A stretch of 57,799 nt of DNA from a virus, in IMG/VR virus record IMGVR_UViG_3300008114_002282, positions 1 through 57,799 of that record; one strand, 5' to 3'. Each line of letters opens with the position of its first letter. Position 1 is the stretch's first letter. The translations under genes and the position numbers were made by a program. The notes below the pieces were generated by a model, which saw nothing but the letters and a program-made list of their open reading frames with translations, was not told the origin of the DNA and made no database searches. Positions 37,898-46,206 of this stretch are shown here, one piece after another.

Positions 37898-38113
37898 ATG
37901 GGAAGACAGATTACAATAAACTCAATTACAGCAACACAAGGATATAATGTTTATATCTGTGATACATCACTAATAACCTGTGTGTATTTGGCAACGATTA
38001 ATGATGCTGATTTACCATTTAGTGTCAGTATACCAGCACCTTATGATACAATGGTTGATTTTAGTGTTAAAATTGTCGATGCCAATAATTGTGAAATAAT
38101 TAAAAACTTCTGA
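37898..38113 (+). CDS. Small virion-associated protein (71 aa)
   Basis: The 71-aa beta-type protein begins MGRQITINSITATQGYNVYICD and looks like one immunoglobulin-like or fibronectin-like unit. It lies 12 nt after the 921-aa gene, and its stop overlaps the next start by 1 bp (TGATG). The function is not recognised; structural association with its neighbours is inferred. Confidence 0.75.
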   Translation: MGRQITINSITATQGYNVYICDTSLITCVYLATINDADLPFSVSIPAPYDTMVDFSVKIVDANNCEIIKNF

Positions 38114-39912
38114 TGTCAACTATACTATATAATGATTGCGGTGTTATAACAATTCTACCTATGGGTGTAGAATGTTACTCAATTAATTCTTCAACACCTG
38201 ACAGTAATGACGGTAGGATATATTTGACAATTACGGGAGGTTCAACACCATATTCAATTACATGGAGTAATGGGTTAAAAGACCAAAACATCAAAAATTT
38301 AATACCTGGTGAATACGTTGCAACTGTGGTAGATTTCTATGGTGATTATAGTGCAACCACAACATGTTTAGTTGAATCGGATACTTTCTACATGGATTAT
38401 TTTCAAAGTTGTAATAATTCTGATTATTTGTATTTAACAGGTTTAACATCATCAAACTTTGTTGAAGGTTTAATATATAAATTCACAACAGCTCAGGGAT
38501 GTTGGACATACTCAGGACAAACTTTATCTAGTGGTCAAACAATTACAGGTGACACTTTAAGTTCAGGTCCATTTGACACTTGTGAAGAATGTGACCCACC
38601 GCCACCACCACTACCATTTTATCCAACTGACCTTTGTTTATATACGGATAGCACACCATTCACAGCTTATCCATTTACATTCTATGATTTTGTGAATGAA
38701 AGACCGGCCTATACTGGCACATCGTCAGCAAGTTCTGCTTTTACTATATCATATGTTTCTGCAACAACATTTAGTTATTGGACCGTATTAGGAAAAACAG
38801 GAAGTGTTTTGAAAAATTCATCGAACACCTTTAATCCTTTGGGCGGATGGGTTGAAGAAGGAACATTGAATACATGGACTGCGGTATCAGGTTCTTGTCC
38901 ATCATCACCAGTTTTATCTTTTAACTTAACAACGACTAATGAATCTTGTGAAGGTTCTTGTAATGGTAGTGTAATAATAAAGGCTAAAGGAGGTACAGGT
39001 GGATATCAATATAAATTATTCAACGGTACCTACCAATCTTCACCACTTTTTAATAATCTGTGTCCACAAAGTGATACTCAATTTTTTGTAAAGGACAGTT
39101 CAAATACAGAAGTTCAAGGTTCATTTACTATACTACCGGGAACTAAGAAAGTTACATATACTTTGTCATTACAAACAAAGTCATCTACATCGAAAGAAGA
39201 TTACGGAAACCAAGTAATTAAAAATTTGGATTACGAATTAAAAGTAAGTCCTCCGTTACCTGATGGTATTACAATTGATGTTCCATTATTTATATCTGTT
39301 AATAATACCACGGCTGAACCAGGTAGTGCCACTACGGCATATACACCTGTATTATATTCAGGAACATCAACGGTATCACCAACATCAAACTCTTTGACTT
39401 CAACAAATATTATCGTTCCAAGTCCATACAGTTTTAGATATCCATATACAACAACACAAAAAACTTTTAGTGTTTTATACCCAACAGTTACACTGAAAAA
39501 AGGGTTAACGGTATCAGGTACTGTTATTTCTACTGTTACAAAAATTAGCAGTGGAAGCTCAACACCTTGTTCACCATTTGAAATTGAAAATATTGGAAAC
39601 ACTGTTCAGTTTTACACATGGGTCAATTGTACAGGAGGAACGGAAAATGGATATAACGTACAACCAGGTCAAAAAGTTAATATATGTGCTCGCGGAGTAT
39701 CAACTCTTCCGCCAGGTGGTTTGAGTACTTTAGTAATAACCACAGGAACATTACCTTGTTCATCAGCAATAGTCGATGCAAATCAAAATGTTACTGTTGG
39801 ATTCAATGGTCCGTCAATCACTAATAATTGTACATTATTAAAAGTTTTAACACCACAAACAAACCAATTAATAAACACATTGTATGAACAATACTACGGT
39901 CCAAGTCAATAA
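38113..39912 (+). CDS. SprB-repeat-containing virion protein
   Basis: The 599-aa protein has near its N terminus a segment of the SprB repeat type (GRIYLTITGGSTPYSITWSNG, then IKNLIPGEYVATVVD), followed by a Cys-containing linker and a second, weaker unit (CEGSCNGSVIIKAKGGTGGYQY). SprB repeats are known from the surface adhesins of gliding flavobacteria. A Cys-rich part and a beta-rich C-terminal half follow. In a phage this points to tail proteins that share modules with host surface adhesins. It is co-translated with the 71-aa gene. Confidence 0.8.
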   Translation: MSTILYNDCGVITILPMGVECYSINSSTPDSNDGRIYLTITGGSTPYSITWSNGLKDQNIKNLIPGEYVATVVDFYGDYSATTTCLVESDTFYMDYFQSCNNSDYLYLTGLTSSNFVEGLIYKFTTAQGCWTYSGQTLSSGQTITGDTLSSGPFDTCEECDPPPPPLPFYPTDLCLYTDSTPFTAYPFTFYDFVNERPAYTGTSSASSAFTISYVSATTFSYWTVLGKTGSVLKNSSNTFNPLGGWVEEGTLNTWTAVSGSCPSSPVLSFNLTTTNESCEGSCNGSVIIKAKGGTGGYQYKLFNGTYQSSPLFNNLCPQSDTQFFVKDSSNTEVQGSFTILPGTKKVTYTLSLQTKSSTSKEDYGNQVIKNLDYELKVSPPLPDGITIDVPLFISVNNTTAEPGSATTAYTPVLYSGTSTVSPTSNSLTSTNIIVPSPYSFRYPYTTTQKTFSVLYPTVTLKKGLTVSGTVISTVTKISSGSSTPCSPFEIENIGNTVQFYTWVNCTGGTENGYNVQPGQKVNICARGVSTLPPGGLSTLVITTGTLPCSSAIVDANQNVTVGFNGPSITNNCTLLKVLTPQTNQLINTLYEQYYGPSQ

Positions 39913-39924
39913 ATCAACTAACTA

Positions 39925-39932
39925 TATTTATA
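39925..39932 (+). promoter_or_regulatory. TATTTATA late-type promoter box before the 734-aa virion protein
   Basis: TATTTATA ends 4 nt before ATG 39937, in the 24-nt gap after the SprB-type gene. Confidence 0.55.
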
Positions 39933-39936
39933 TAAG

Positions 39937-42141
39937 ATGGCATTCATAATAAAAGATACAACAGCTCTAATAAACACCCAACTAACTGATGTTGGAAGAA
40001 GAAAAATTTCTCAAGGTAACTTTAATGTTGCTTATTTTCAGTTAGGAGATAGTGAGGTTTGTTATGATTGTATCAGCGGTGGTAATTTAACAACTTTACA
40101 AGTTTTAGTTCCTGAATTTAATTATCAGAATAACACAGGTGTACCACAAAGTAATAAAATGGGTATTAAATATCCAATTTATTTGTCTAGTTCAACCGGT
40201 GAAACTAATACATTTGGTATACCTTTTCAAGATTCACAAGTAGTTCCAATTTTTAACACAGCTCAGCCAAGAGGATTTTTTACAGGTTCAACAGGAGCGT
40301 TTAGTGCTTTTACAAGTTCAGCACTTACCGTGACTGCAAATTATAAATTTAATTTATCGGCATTAACAAGTGGGAATACATTTGATGTCACTGTCAACAA
40401 CTGTGATGCTACTGTGACAGGAACACCTGAAGTTGGTCAGTTTGTTGTTTTATATTTAAATAATGATAATAACTGCGGTAATGATTTAACTTATCCATAT
40501 CCTATTTTAACTTACAGAGTTGAAGATGTCGTTGGAAGTACAATAACTGTTGATAGAATATTACCTGACTTTAGTTCATTTACAGGAACAGGAAGAGCGT
40601 TTTTCTACCCATCAGGTATGACACCATATTATGATAGTTATACACCAACACCATACTATGATGGTGGTGTGTTTTCGTTTGAGTTGAATTGTGAAATTCA
40701 ACAACAAGATGTCTTAGTTTGGAATATGAATCAGCCATGGACCGAATCACCAGCAGGTTTATCATATACTTTTTACAAAGATTTCAGTGAATTTGGTTCA
40801 ACGGGTTATTCGTCGACAAAAGAATTCTTGGGATATCAAACCAAAGGTGGTCAAATTTTCGAAGACATAAATTATGTTTCAGGAACAACTGACACATTTT
40901 ATTACAATTCATTTGATGAAAAAATATATGTTGAACCAGAGGAACAAAAAGTTATTGGTTTGATACATTATACCAATCAGGGTATTGATAATTTTTATGG
41001 TGAGAAATTTGCAACAGAAGCATTTGACTTGGCAAATTCAGGTGCCACAGGACAAGGAAGAAACTTTAAACTTGACTTACCAACTTTGATGTGGCATAAA
41101 TCAAATACAGGTGTTATGGGTGAATCATTCTACGTTGACCCTGATGGTTTTGATGGTTTAAATTTATTTCAACCACATTATATGTTATCAGAAGAAAATG
41201 ATAATATGAATTATCCGGGTTTACGTTATTATCACTTATGGGATACTCACGCAAATGCTGATGGATATCCAAACAGAGTTGGTAAAGTATTTCCTGATTT
41301 GAAAATGATAGCAATTGATGATGAAGAATTATCAGCCGCCATGTCGTATAAATCAAATAGAAACTATACATTACCCGCACCAAGATTAGGATTGGTGGTT
41401 CCAAACACGTTTAACCAAAACATCGCGGCAACAAGTGGTATATTAACAGGTGATACTGAAACAATGTTTGTAACATACCGATTTGAAAACACTGGTTCTA
41501 CAAATGGTTTACATTGTAACTATTACTCAAAAATTGCAGGTTCAACCGTAAGTGGTCAAACAGATGATGTAATTGTGAGATTTGGTAATGAATTCCCATT
41601 CTTAATTGAGGACATGGGTTTACAACCTTCAGGATTTACATGTACTAATGTTAAGTTAATTTGTCAAATTGTACCAACGGGTGAAAGACCTGATTCGATG
41701 CAGTGGAGAGAAATTGATGTTACATCTGCAATTACAGCAAACACTGGCTCTATCAATATTGGACCACTCGAAATAAGCGGAACAACATTTCAAATAACAA
41801 AAGACGAATACGATAACGCGAGTTTTTATAGATTAGAAAATTACATTGAATTACCATTGATTAACTATAATACTGGTATGACGTTTGGTGATGAATATTT
41901 CTTTTATGGAACAGTTCATTCTGATGTACAAGCAACAATATATGAAATGAGATATTTGGTTAACCTTGCTGATTCACAATATATTCGTTCATCAAATCCA
42001 AAATGGTCGTTAGGTAAAGATGTGTATTTCACTGAAGTAGGATTATATAACTCTGACCAAGATTTATTAATGATGTCAAAATTACAGAATCCCGAAAAAA
42101 GACAAGGGGTACAACAGATTACCGTAAAATACGATTTTTAA
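39937..42141 (+). CDS. Large virion protein with conserved baseplate/tail-type N terminus
   Basis: The 734-aa protein opens with a pattern (IKDTTALINTQLTDVGRRKISQG, then FQLGDSEVCYD) that resembles the N termini of T4-like baseplate or fibre-attachment proteins, in which a short helix-turn segment precedes a beta-sheet domain. The rest is rich in aromatic residues and beta-type spacing, with no catalytic motif. It closes the virion block just before the RNA gene. A baseplate or tail-fibre connector role is likely but not proven by sequence. Confidence 0.78.
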   Translation: MAFIIKDTTALINTQLTDVGRRKISQGNFNVAYFQLGDSEVCYDCISGGNLTTLQVLVPEFNYQNNTGVPQSNKMGIKYPIYLSSSTGETNTFGIPFQDSQVVPIFNTAQPRGFFTGSTGAFSAFTSSALTVTANYKFNLSALTSGNTFDVTVNNCDATVTGTPEVGQFVVLYLNNDNNCGNDLTYPYPILTYRVEDVVGSTITVDRILPDFSSFTGTGRAFFYPSGMTPYYDSYTPTPYYDGGVFSFELNCEIQQQDVLVWNMNQPWTESPAGLSYTFYKDFSEFGSTGYSSTKEFLGYQTKGGQIFEDINYVSGTTDTFYYNSFDEKIYVEPEEQKVIGLIHYTNQGIDNFYGEKFATEAFDLANSGATGQGRNFKLDLPTLMWHKSNTGVMGESFYVDPDGFDGLNLFQPHYMLSEENDNMNYPGLRYYHLWDTHANADGYPNRVGKVFPDLKMIAIDDEELSAAMSYKSNRNYTLPAPRLGLVVPNTFNQNIAATSGILTGDTETMFVTYRFENTGSTNGLHCNYYSKIAGSTVSGQTDDVIVRFGNEFPFLIEDMGLQPSGFTCTNVKLICQIVPTGERPDSMQWREIDVTSAITANTGSINIGPLEISGTTFQITKDEYDNASFYRLENYIELPLINYNTGMTFGDEYFFYGTVHSDVQATIYEMRYLVNLADSQYIRSSNPKWSLGKDVYFTEVGLYNSDQDLLMMSKLQNPEKRQGVQQITVKYDF

Positions 42142-42149
42142 AAAAAAAG

Positions 42150-42180
42150 TTTGTATTTATCAAAATATTCACTATCTTTG
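42150..42180 (+). promoter_or_regulatory. Bacteroidetes-type promoter (TTTG-N19-TATCTTTG) for the small RNA
   Basis: TTTG at 42150-42153 and TATCTTTG at 42173-42180 match the -33/-7 consensus of Bacteroidetes housekeeping promoters with a 19-nt spacer. The predicted start is about 42186-42188. A TATTTATC box at 42154-42161 lies inside the spacer, so a second start of the late class is possible. Confidence 0.75.
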
Positions 42181-42186
42181 TATAGT

Positions 42187-42368
42187 GAAGTCTGAAGGTT
42201 CTGAAGACTTAAATCAAAAGAACCTGATTGGAAAGGTTGAAGGTAACCCTCCCAATGAACCCGAAACAAAACCTTCTGAGCAAGTCCACCGCTAACTAGA
42301 ACATTGTGGACAAGAGGTGGAGCCAAGTCTCACGACTTCTAAAAGAGGACCCAAAAGGTCCTCTTTTT
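42187..42368 (+). ncRNA. Stand-alone structured phage RNA with 5' H-type pseudoknot
   Basis: The stretch between the 734-aa and 174-aa genes has no coding signal but has a host-type promoter and a strong terminator. The 5' end can form an H-type pseudoknot: 42188-42193 pairs with 42205-42210 (6 bp), and 42197-42202 pairs with 42219-42224 (6 bp, possibly 7), with loops of 3, 2 and 8 nt; the last loop is A-rich. Further helices are 42284-42289 with 42306-42311 and 42325-42329 with 42334-42338 (loop TCAC). 42239-42244 with 42271-42276 is possible but competes with alternatives. It does not match tmRNA, RNase P, 6S or tRNA signatures I know. A regulatory or host-directed RNA is inferred. Confidence 0.75.
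42341..42368 (+). terminator. Intrinsic terminator of the small RNA
   Basis: The stem 42344-42351 (AGAGGACC) pairs perfectly with 42357-42364, with a CAAAA loop; A residues before the stem extend pairing into the T tract at 42364-42368. Confidence 0.9.
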
Positions 42369-42378
42369 AATTTATGAG

Positions 42379-42386
42379 TATTTATA
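42379..42386 (+). promoter_or_regulatory. TATTTATA late-type promoter box before the 174-aa gene
   Basis: TATTTATA ends 4 nt before ATG 42391 and begins 11 nt after the RNA terminator, so this gene is expressed independently of the RNA. Confidence 0.6.
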
Positions 42387-42390
42387 ACTA

Positions 42391-42915
42391 ATGAAACTAC
42401 TTGGGATTCTTAACATATTGGTTGAAGAACAAATTGATAATCCAATTGTTGATGTTACCTTAAATGATTATAAAATAAGGTTTATATTAAGTACTCATGC
42501 TCAAGAAAGAATGACAAGAAAAGAAAATGATTCAGATATAACAATTGATGAAATCAAGTCGGCAATTAAAGACGCAATCCCAAAGATTACAAACAAAGCG
42601 TTTATTGTACAAAAAAGGGCAATACAAGGTCCAGTAATCGACGGAACCTTATTAAAAAAAGATTTTAGCTCAGGTCAAACTAGAAAAGAAAATTCACAAG
42701 AATTTTTTATTGTAAAAACAGATTCAGGATTACAAATTAGCTGTAAGGTGTTAAACTTTAATAAAAACAGAGGTGAAATTGAAATTATAATTAAAACATT
42801 AATGAAGAGTAACACAAATAAGTTAAACATTGATAACCCCCGTAGAAACACTTTACACTTGAATATTATTGAAAATATGGATGAGTTTGACAACTACTTC
42901 ACAATCACAGTTTAA
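42391..42915 (+). CDS. Protein with possible capsid-targeting N terminus and HA-x-ER-type domain
   Basis: The 174-aa protein starts with a short hydrophobic helix followed by ILVE|EQ at residues 9-14, matching the (L/I)-x-E cleavage motif used by T4-type prohead proteases; similar N termini occur in three other genes here. Residues 30-75 (FILSTHAQERMTRKE, then ITIDEIKSAIKDAI) resemble DUF4258/BrnT-like RelE-fold proteins. If both readings hold, this could be a protein packaged in the head and delivered with DNA. The late-type box before it suits a virion component. Confidence 0.72.
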   Translation: MKLLGILNILVEEQIDNPIVDVTLNDYKIRFILSTHAQERMTRKENDSDITIDEIKSAIKDAIPKITNKAFIVQKRAIQGPVIDGTLLKKDFSSGQTRKENSQEFFIVKTDSGLQISCKVLNFNKNRGEIEIIIKTLMKSNTNKLNIDNPRRNTLHLNIIENMDEFDNYFTITV

Positions 42916-42961
42916 TATTTTCTTTACTTAAAGAAAAGTATCGGTAAATTACTGATAATAT

Positions 42962-43345
42962 ATGGCAAAAAAACAAGATTTAAAAAATTCATTAGGTTCA
43001 AATAACATTCACACAGTTGGAACATTAATGAGATATAATGCAATGATTACAAAAGCAATCTATGATGCATTAGGAATCGTGCCAAACTATATTTCAACTT
43101 ACAACTCAAGAAAATTTGCTTGGCAAAATTTGATGGGTAAAAATGATAAAAATCGTGAAGTCTTGTTTGGTGGTTATCCAAAAGACGTAGACAAAAAACA
43201 AGTGATTTGGGATATGGTGGCAAAAGAAGAACCACAGATTACTTGGTTATATACAAAGAACATGACTCTTAAAAAAGAGTGTTACGACCAAGCGGATGCA
43301 TATACCTGTGTCAGAGGGTATATGAAAATGAATAAGTTTTGGTAA
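42962..43345 (+). CDS. RuvC-like resolvase C-terminal-type protein (127 aa)
   Basis: The protein looks like the second half of a RuvC-type RNase H-fold resolvase: HTVGTLMRYNAMITKAIYDALGI, then IST...SRKFAWQNLMG, and at the end YDQADAYTCVRGYMKM, where the DxxDA pattern fits the last catalytic Asp region. The N-terminal strand with the first catalytic Asp is missing, and no upstream fragment is visible in the 46-nt gap. It may be a divergent short nuclease, an inactive remnant or an unrelated protein. The A-rich leader shows no clear promoter box. Confidence 0.6.
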   Translation: MAKKQDLKNSLGSNNIHTVGTLMRYNAMITKAIYDALGIVPNYISTYNSRKFAWQNLMGKNDKNREVLFGGYPKDVDKKQVIWDMVAKEEPQITWLYTKNMTLKKECYDQADAYTCVRGYMKMNKFW

Positions 43346-43376
43346 TTTGATTCTTACTAATTTTTTATTATCTTTC
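43346..43376 (+). promoter_or_regulatory. Host-like promoter (TTTG-N19-TATCTTTC) for the primase operon
   Basis: TTTG at 43346-43349 and TATCTTTC at 43369-43376 differ from consensus only in the last base. The box ends 4 nt before ATG 43381, implying a leaderless or nearly leaderless mRNA. Confidence 0.62.
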
Positions 43377-43380
43377 TAAT

Positions 43381-44304
43381 ATGGAAGATAATGCTCTATT
43401 AGTTGAGTTACTTGACGGTGTGTTTGGTAAACACAAACTACACTACCCGTCTAAAGGACAGATAAGTTATGACTGTCCTATTTGTTCCTATGATTTAAAA
43501 GCATTAGACAAAGGTGATGGAAAGGGAAACCTTGAAATCAACTACGCTCAACACGTATTCAAATGTTGGGTGTGTGGTGAAACTCATAATACCAAAGGAC
43601 ACTTAGGTTATTTGATTGACCGATTTGGTAAGAAAAAAGATAAGGAAATGTATGACCTTATTCGTCCTGATGAGTTTAAACCAATTGATAAGAGATACGA
43701 AAAACTTAGACTACCAAAAGAATATCAACTTTGTACAGAAGGTAACCAATATCACATTCCTTTTAGGGAAATGAGGAACTACATTAAACGAAGGGGTATA
43801 ACCGATGAGATGGTCTTAAAACACCGAATTGGGTATTGTACGGAAGGTGAATACGCTTACAGAATCATTGTACCATCATTTGACTTGGAAGGTGAGTTAA
43901 ATTATTTTGTTGGTCGTTCATGGAACCCAAACAGTAAGTCAAAATACAAGAATCCTGAAGCTGAAAAACAAATTATCATATTCAATGAAAATCTAATTGA
44001 TTGGGATAAAGACATATACCTTTGTGAAGGTCCGTTTGATGCATTGTTCTTAGATAACTCAATTCCTTTGTTAGGTAAGAAAATGTCAGATTTATTATTT
44101 GAAACCTTATATGAAAAGGCAAAAGGTAAAATTACTATTGTATTAGATGGTGACGCATGGGAAGACGCTAAAAGATTATATTTTAGATTGAGTGGTGGTA
44201 AGTTATATGGTAAAATAAAAGTGGTTAAACTCCCGATTGAAAGTGATATTGCTGACATGAGAGGTGTGATACCTGAAGATAGTTATATTGAATTAGAAAG
44301 ATAA
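43381..44304 (+). CDS. DNA primase (DnaG/gp61-like, zinc ribbon plus TOPRIM)
   Basis: The 307-aa protein has a zinc ribbon with CPIC (Cys32, 35) and CWVC (Cys62, 65) in the template-reading position. The TOPRIM core has CEGPFDALF (Glu216, Asp220), IVLDGDAWED (Asp256, Asp258) and a later ESDIADM. This is the minimal primase layout of T4-like phages, shorter than bacterial DnaG because it lacks a C-terminal helicase-binding domain. It would make RNA primers at the phage fork. It is followed by a nuclease gene with TAATG coupling. Confidence 0.88.
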   Translation: MEDNALLVELLDGVFGKHKLHYPSKGQISYDCPICSYDLKALDKGDGKGNLEINYAQHVFKCWVCGETHNTKGHLGYLIDRFGKKKDKEMYDLIRPDEFKPIDKRYEKLRLPKEYQLCTEGNQYHIPFREMRNYIKRRGITDEMVLKHRIGYCTEGEYAYRIIVPSFDLEGELNYFVGRSWNPNSKSKYKNPEAEKQIIIFNENLIDWDKDIYLCEGPFDALFLDNSIPLLGKKMSDLLFETLYEKAKGKITIVLDGDAWEDAKRLYFRLSGGKLYGKIKVVKLPIESDIADMRGVIPEDSYIELER

Positions 44305-45089
44305 TGGATACAATTTTAGAATTAGCAAAATTTAATGATGTAAAATATTTTGATGGTCCACACAAATATTATGTGGGTAATAAAGAATATGTTTCAGCAA
44401 CAACTTTTATCAAGAAGTTTAAAAAAGAATTTGAAACCCAAAGGTTAGCTGAAACCTATGCCGCAAAAAGAGGATTAACTGTTGAGAGTGTATTAGGTGA
44501 TTGGGATTTAAAGAGAGACATTTCAACAGTCAAAGGAACATTAGTTCACAACATGGCTGAAAACTGGTGGAACAACAAATCATTTCCGTATGACCCGTCA
44601 GATGCTGTTAAAACTTTTGGACATGATATTATTGAAGAAAGATATAAAAAATGTGAAACAATGTTTCACCAATTTTATCAAGACGCAAAGAAAAACTTGA
44701 TTCCTGTTAAAATGGAATTGGTAGTTTGTGACCACGATTATGAAATTGCAGGAATGGTAGACTGTTTATTTTACAATATGAAATCACAAATGCTCGAAAT
44801 ATGGGATTACAAGACCAACAAAGAAATTAAAATGAGTAATTCATATGGTAACAAATATCTAAAACCAATATCACATTTAGATGAATGTGAAATGAATACA
44901 TACTCACTTCAATTAGGGTTATATAAACATATTATTGAAAAGAATACCAATCTTAAGATAGGGGATAGCTATTTGATATGGATAAATGAAAACAGTGATA
45001 ATTATAAGGTATACAAATGTAAGGACTTACAGGCGGAACTTAAACTTATGATTGAACACTATGAAAATACAAAGAACAAGAAAGGGTAA
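44304..45089 (+). CDS. PD-(D/E)xK nuclease, RecB/Cas4-like exonuclease
   Basis: The 261-aa protein has the ordered nuclease motifs: His in GTLVHNMAENWW, Asp in AGMVDCLF, the catalytic EIWDYKTNK (D-x-K), and a QLGLYKHII helix (QxxxY motif typical of RecB-family exonucleases). No Cys cluster is seen, so it lacks the Fe-S site of AddB or Cas4. It lies between primase and SbcCD genes, which suggests a role in recombination-dependent replication or host DNA breakdown. Confidence 0.84.
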   Translation: MDTILELAKFNDVKYFDGPHKYYVGNKEYVSATTFIKKFKKEFETQRLAETYAAKRGLTVESVLGDWDLKRDISTVKGTLVHNMAENWWNNKSFPYDPSDAVKTFGHDIIEERYKKCETMFHQFYQDAKKNLIPVKMELVVCDHDYEIAGMVDCLFYNMKSQMLEIWDYKTNKEIKMSNSYGNKYLKPISHLDECEMNTYSLQLGLYKHIIEKNTNLKIGDSYLIWINENSDNYKVYKCKDLQAELKLMIEHYENTKNKKG

Positions 45090-45171
45090 GTACAGACAAG
45101 AAAGAAAGTTTTGGGAAAAACTTTCAAAAAAGTTTAGTAACAACCCTCACGTAAAAATACCAAATGATTAA
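45061..45171 (+). CDS. Tiny basic protein (36 aa) overlapping the nuclease gene
   Basis: ATG 45061 opens a 36-codon frame that overlaps the nuclease 3' end by 29 bp in another frame and ends at TAA 45169-45171. The product (start MKIQRTRKGKYRQERKFW) is strongly basic with aromatic residues, suited to binding nucleic acid. It fills most of the otherwise empty gap before the zinc-ribbon gene. No family is recognised and it could be chance. Confidence 0.45.
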   Translation: MKIQRTRKGKYRQERKFWEKLSKKFSNNPHVKIPND

Positions 45172-45172
45172 G

Positions 45173-45203
45173 TTGGTTTTTTAATTTTAATTTACTATAT
45201 TTT
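45173..45203 (+). promoter_or_regulatory. Host-like promoter candidate for the zinc-ribbon/gp47 genes
   Basis: TATATTTT at 45196-45203 differs from TAnnTTTG in the last base and ends 5 nt before ATG 45209; a TTG lies 20 nt upstream at 45173-45175 (only a partial -33 match). Confidence 0.45.
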
Positions 45204-45208
45204 CATTT

Positions 45209-45430
45209 ATGGATATGGATACACCAAAAATGAATATTGACCTCAGAGAACAACCATCGGTTGTTTGTGAGGCTTGTGGACATGATATGTTCCGAGAAGT
45301 TACTTATATCAAAAAAGTTTCAAAACTATTAACTGGTTCACACGAGGATACTATTGTACCATTTCCAACTTATTGTTGTGATAAGTGTTCACATGTGAAT
45401 CAAGACTTTAAATTATTTGATAATGATTAA
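45209..45430 (+). CDS. Zinc-ribbon protein (73 aa)
   Basis: Two CxxC pairs, CEAC near residue 19 and CCDKC near residue 58, are spaced for a zinc ribbon with a beta-hairpin between them. It overlaps the start of the gp47-like gene by 8 bp. Similar small ribbons act in phage replication or transcription, but the sequence gives no specific role. Confidence 0.78.
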   Translation: MDMDTPKMNIDLREQPSVVCEACGHDMFREVTYIKKVSKLLTGSHEDTIVPFPTYCCDKCSHVNQDFKLFDND

Positions 45431-46205
45431 AAAACTCGTACACTTTTCAGATTTACACGTAAGGATGTTTAAAGACCATGATTTGTATCGTGGTATTTTA
45501 AATACAATGTTTGAACAATGGAGAGAAATTGCACCTGACCGTATTGTATTTACGGGAGATTTAGTCCATTCAAAGAATCAAATGACACCAGAACTAATTG
45601 AGTTTGTTGCTTGGACACTGACCGAATGTTCTAAGATTGCCAAAACAGTATTAATTATTGGAAACCATGATTTCCTTGAAAACAACTCATCAAGGTTGGA
45701 TGCTCTATCACCAATTATTGATTCACTACAAAATGAACAAATAAATTATTATAAAAATAGAGGAGTTTATAAAGATGAAAATATTGATTGGGTGGTTTAC
45801 TCACTTATGGACCACAACATTACACCCGACATTGACCCGAATTCGCAAAATGTTAAGATTGGATTATTTCATGGACCGATTGTCGGTCTTACTACAGATG
45901 TTGGTTATAAATTTGAAGAAGGGTTCGATACACATCGTTTTATGGGTTGTAGCCTTGTGCTTTGTGGTGATATCCATAAGCGCCAAGTCTTTGATATTCC
46001 CGGCCAAAAGAAAGCTTATATGGTTGGGTCAACGATTCAACAAAATTTTGGTGAAACAGTAAAGTCACATGGATACGGTATTTATGATGTTGAAAATGAT
46101 AAATACGAATTTGTGGATTTAGAAAACCCAAAACCTTTCTTGGTATTCAAAATGGATGATTATTCTATTATTGAATCAGGGACTGAAAAACTTCACAACT
46201 ATTAA
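45423..46205 (+). CDS. SbcD/Mre11-like nuclease subunit (T4 gp47-like)
   Basis: I use ATG 45423 (MIKKLVHFSDLH); the longer frame from a TTG at 45417 is unlikely. The 260-aa metallophosphoesterase shows all five motifs: FSDLHVR, FTGDLVHSKN, IIGNHDF, LFHGP and LCGDIHKRQ. It lacks the long C-terminal capping region of bacterial SbcD, as phage gp47 does. With the gp46-like ATPase it should form a double-strand-break-processing nuclease used in recombination and replication. A coiled-coil gene, a membrane gene and a small gene separate the two. Confidence 0.92.
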   Translation: MIKKLVHFSDLHVRMFKDHDLYRGILNTMFEQWREIAPDRIVFTGDLVHSKNQMTPELIEFVAWTLTECSKIAKTVLIIGNHDFLENNSSRLDALSPIIDSLQNEQINYYKNRGVYKDENIDWVVYSLMDHNITPDIDPNSQNVKIGLFHGPIVGLTTDVGYKFEEGFDTHRFMGCSLVLCGDIHKRQVFDIPGQKKAYMVGSTIQQNFGETVKSHGYGIYDVENDKYEFVDLENPKPFLVFKMDDYSIIESGTEKLHNY

Positions 46206-46206
46206 T

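Noticed and set aside
42138-42326. 62-aa minus-strand ORF inside the RNA gene
   Set aside because: It has no promoter box on that strand and covers the structured RNA and its promoter, whose signals are on the plus strand.
42187-42368. RNA as tmRNA, RNase P RNA, 6S RNA or a tRNA
   Set aside because: No alanine-tRNA-like ends or tag frame, no RNase P core motif, no long 6S-type bulged hairpin and no cloverleaf were found.
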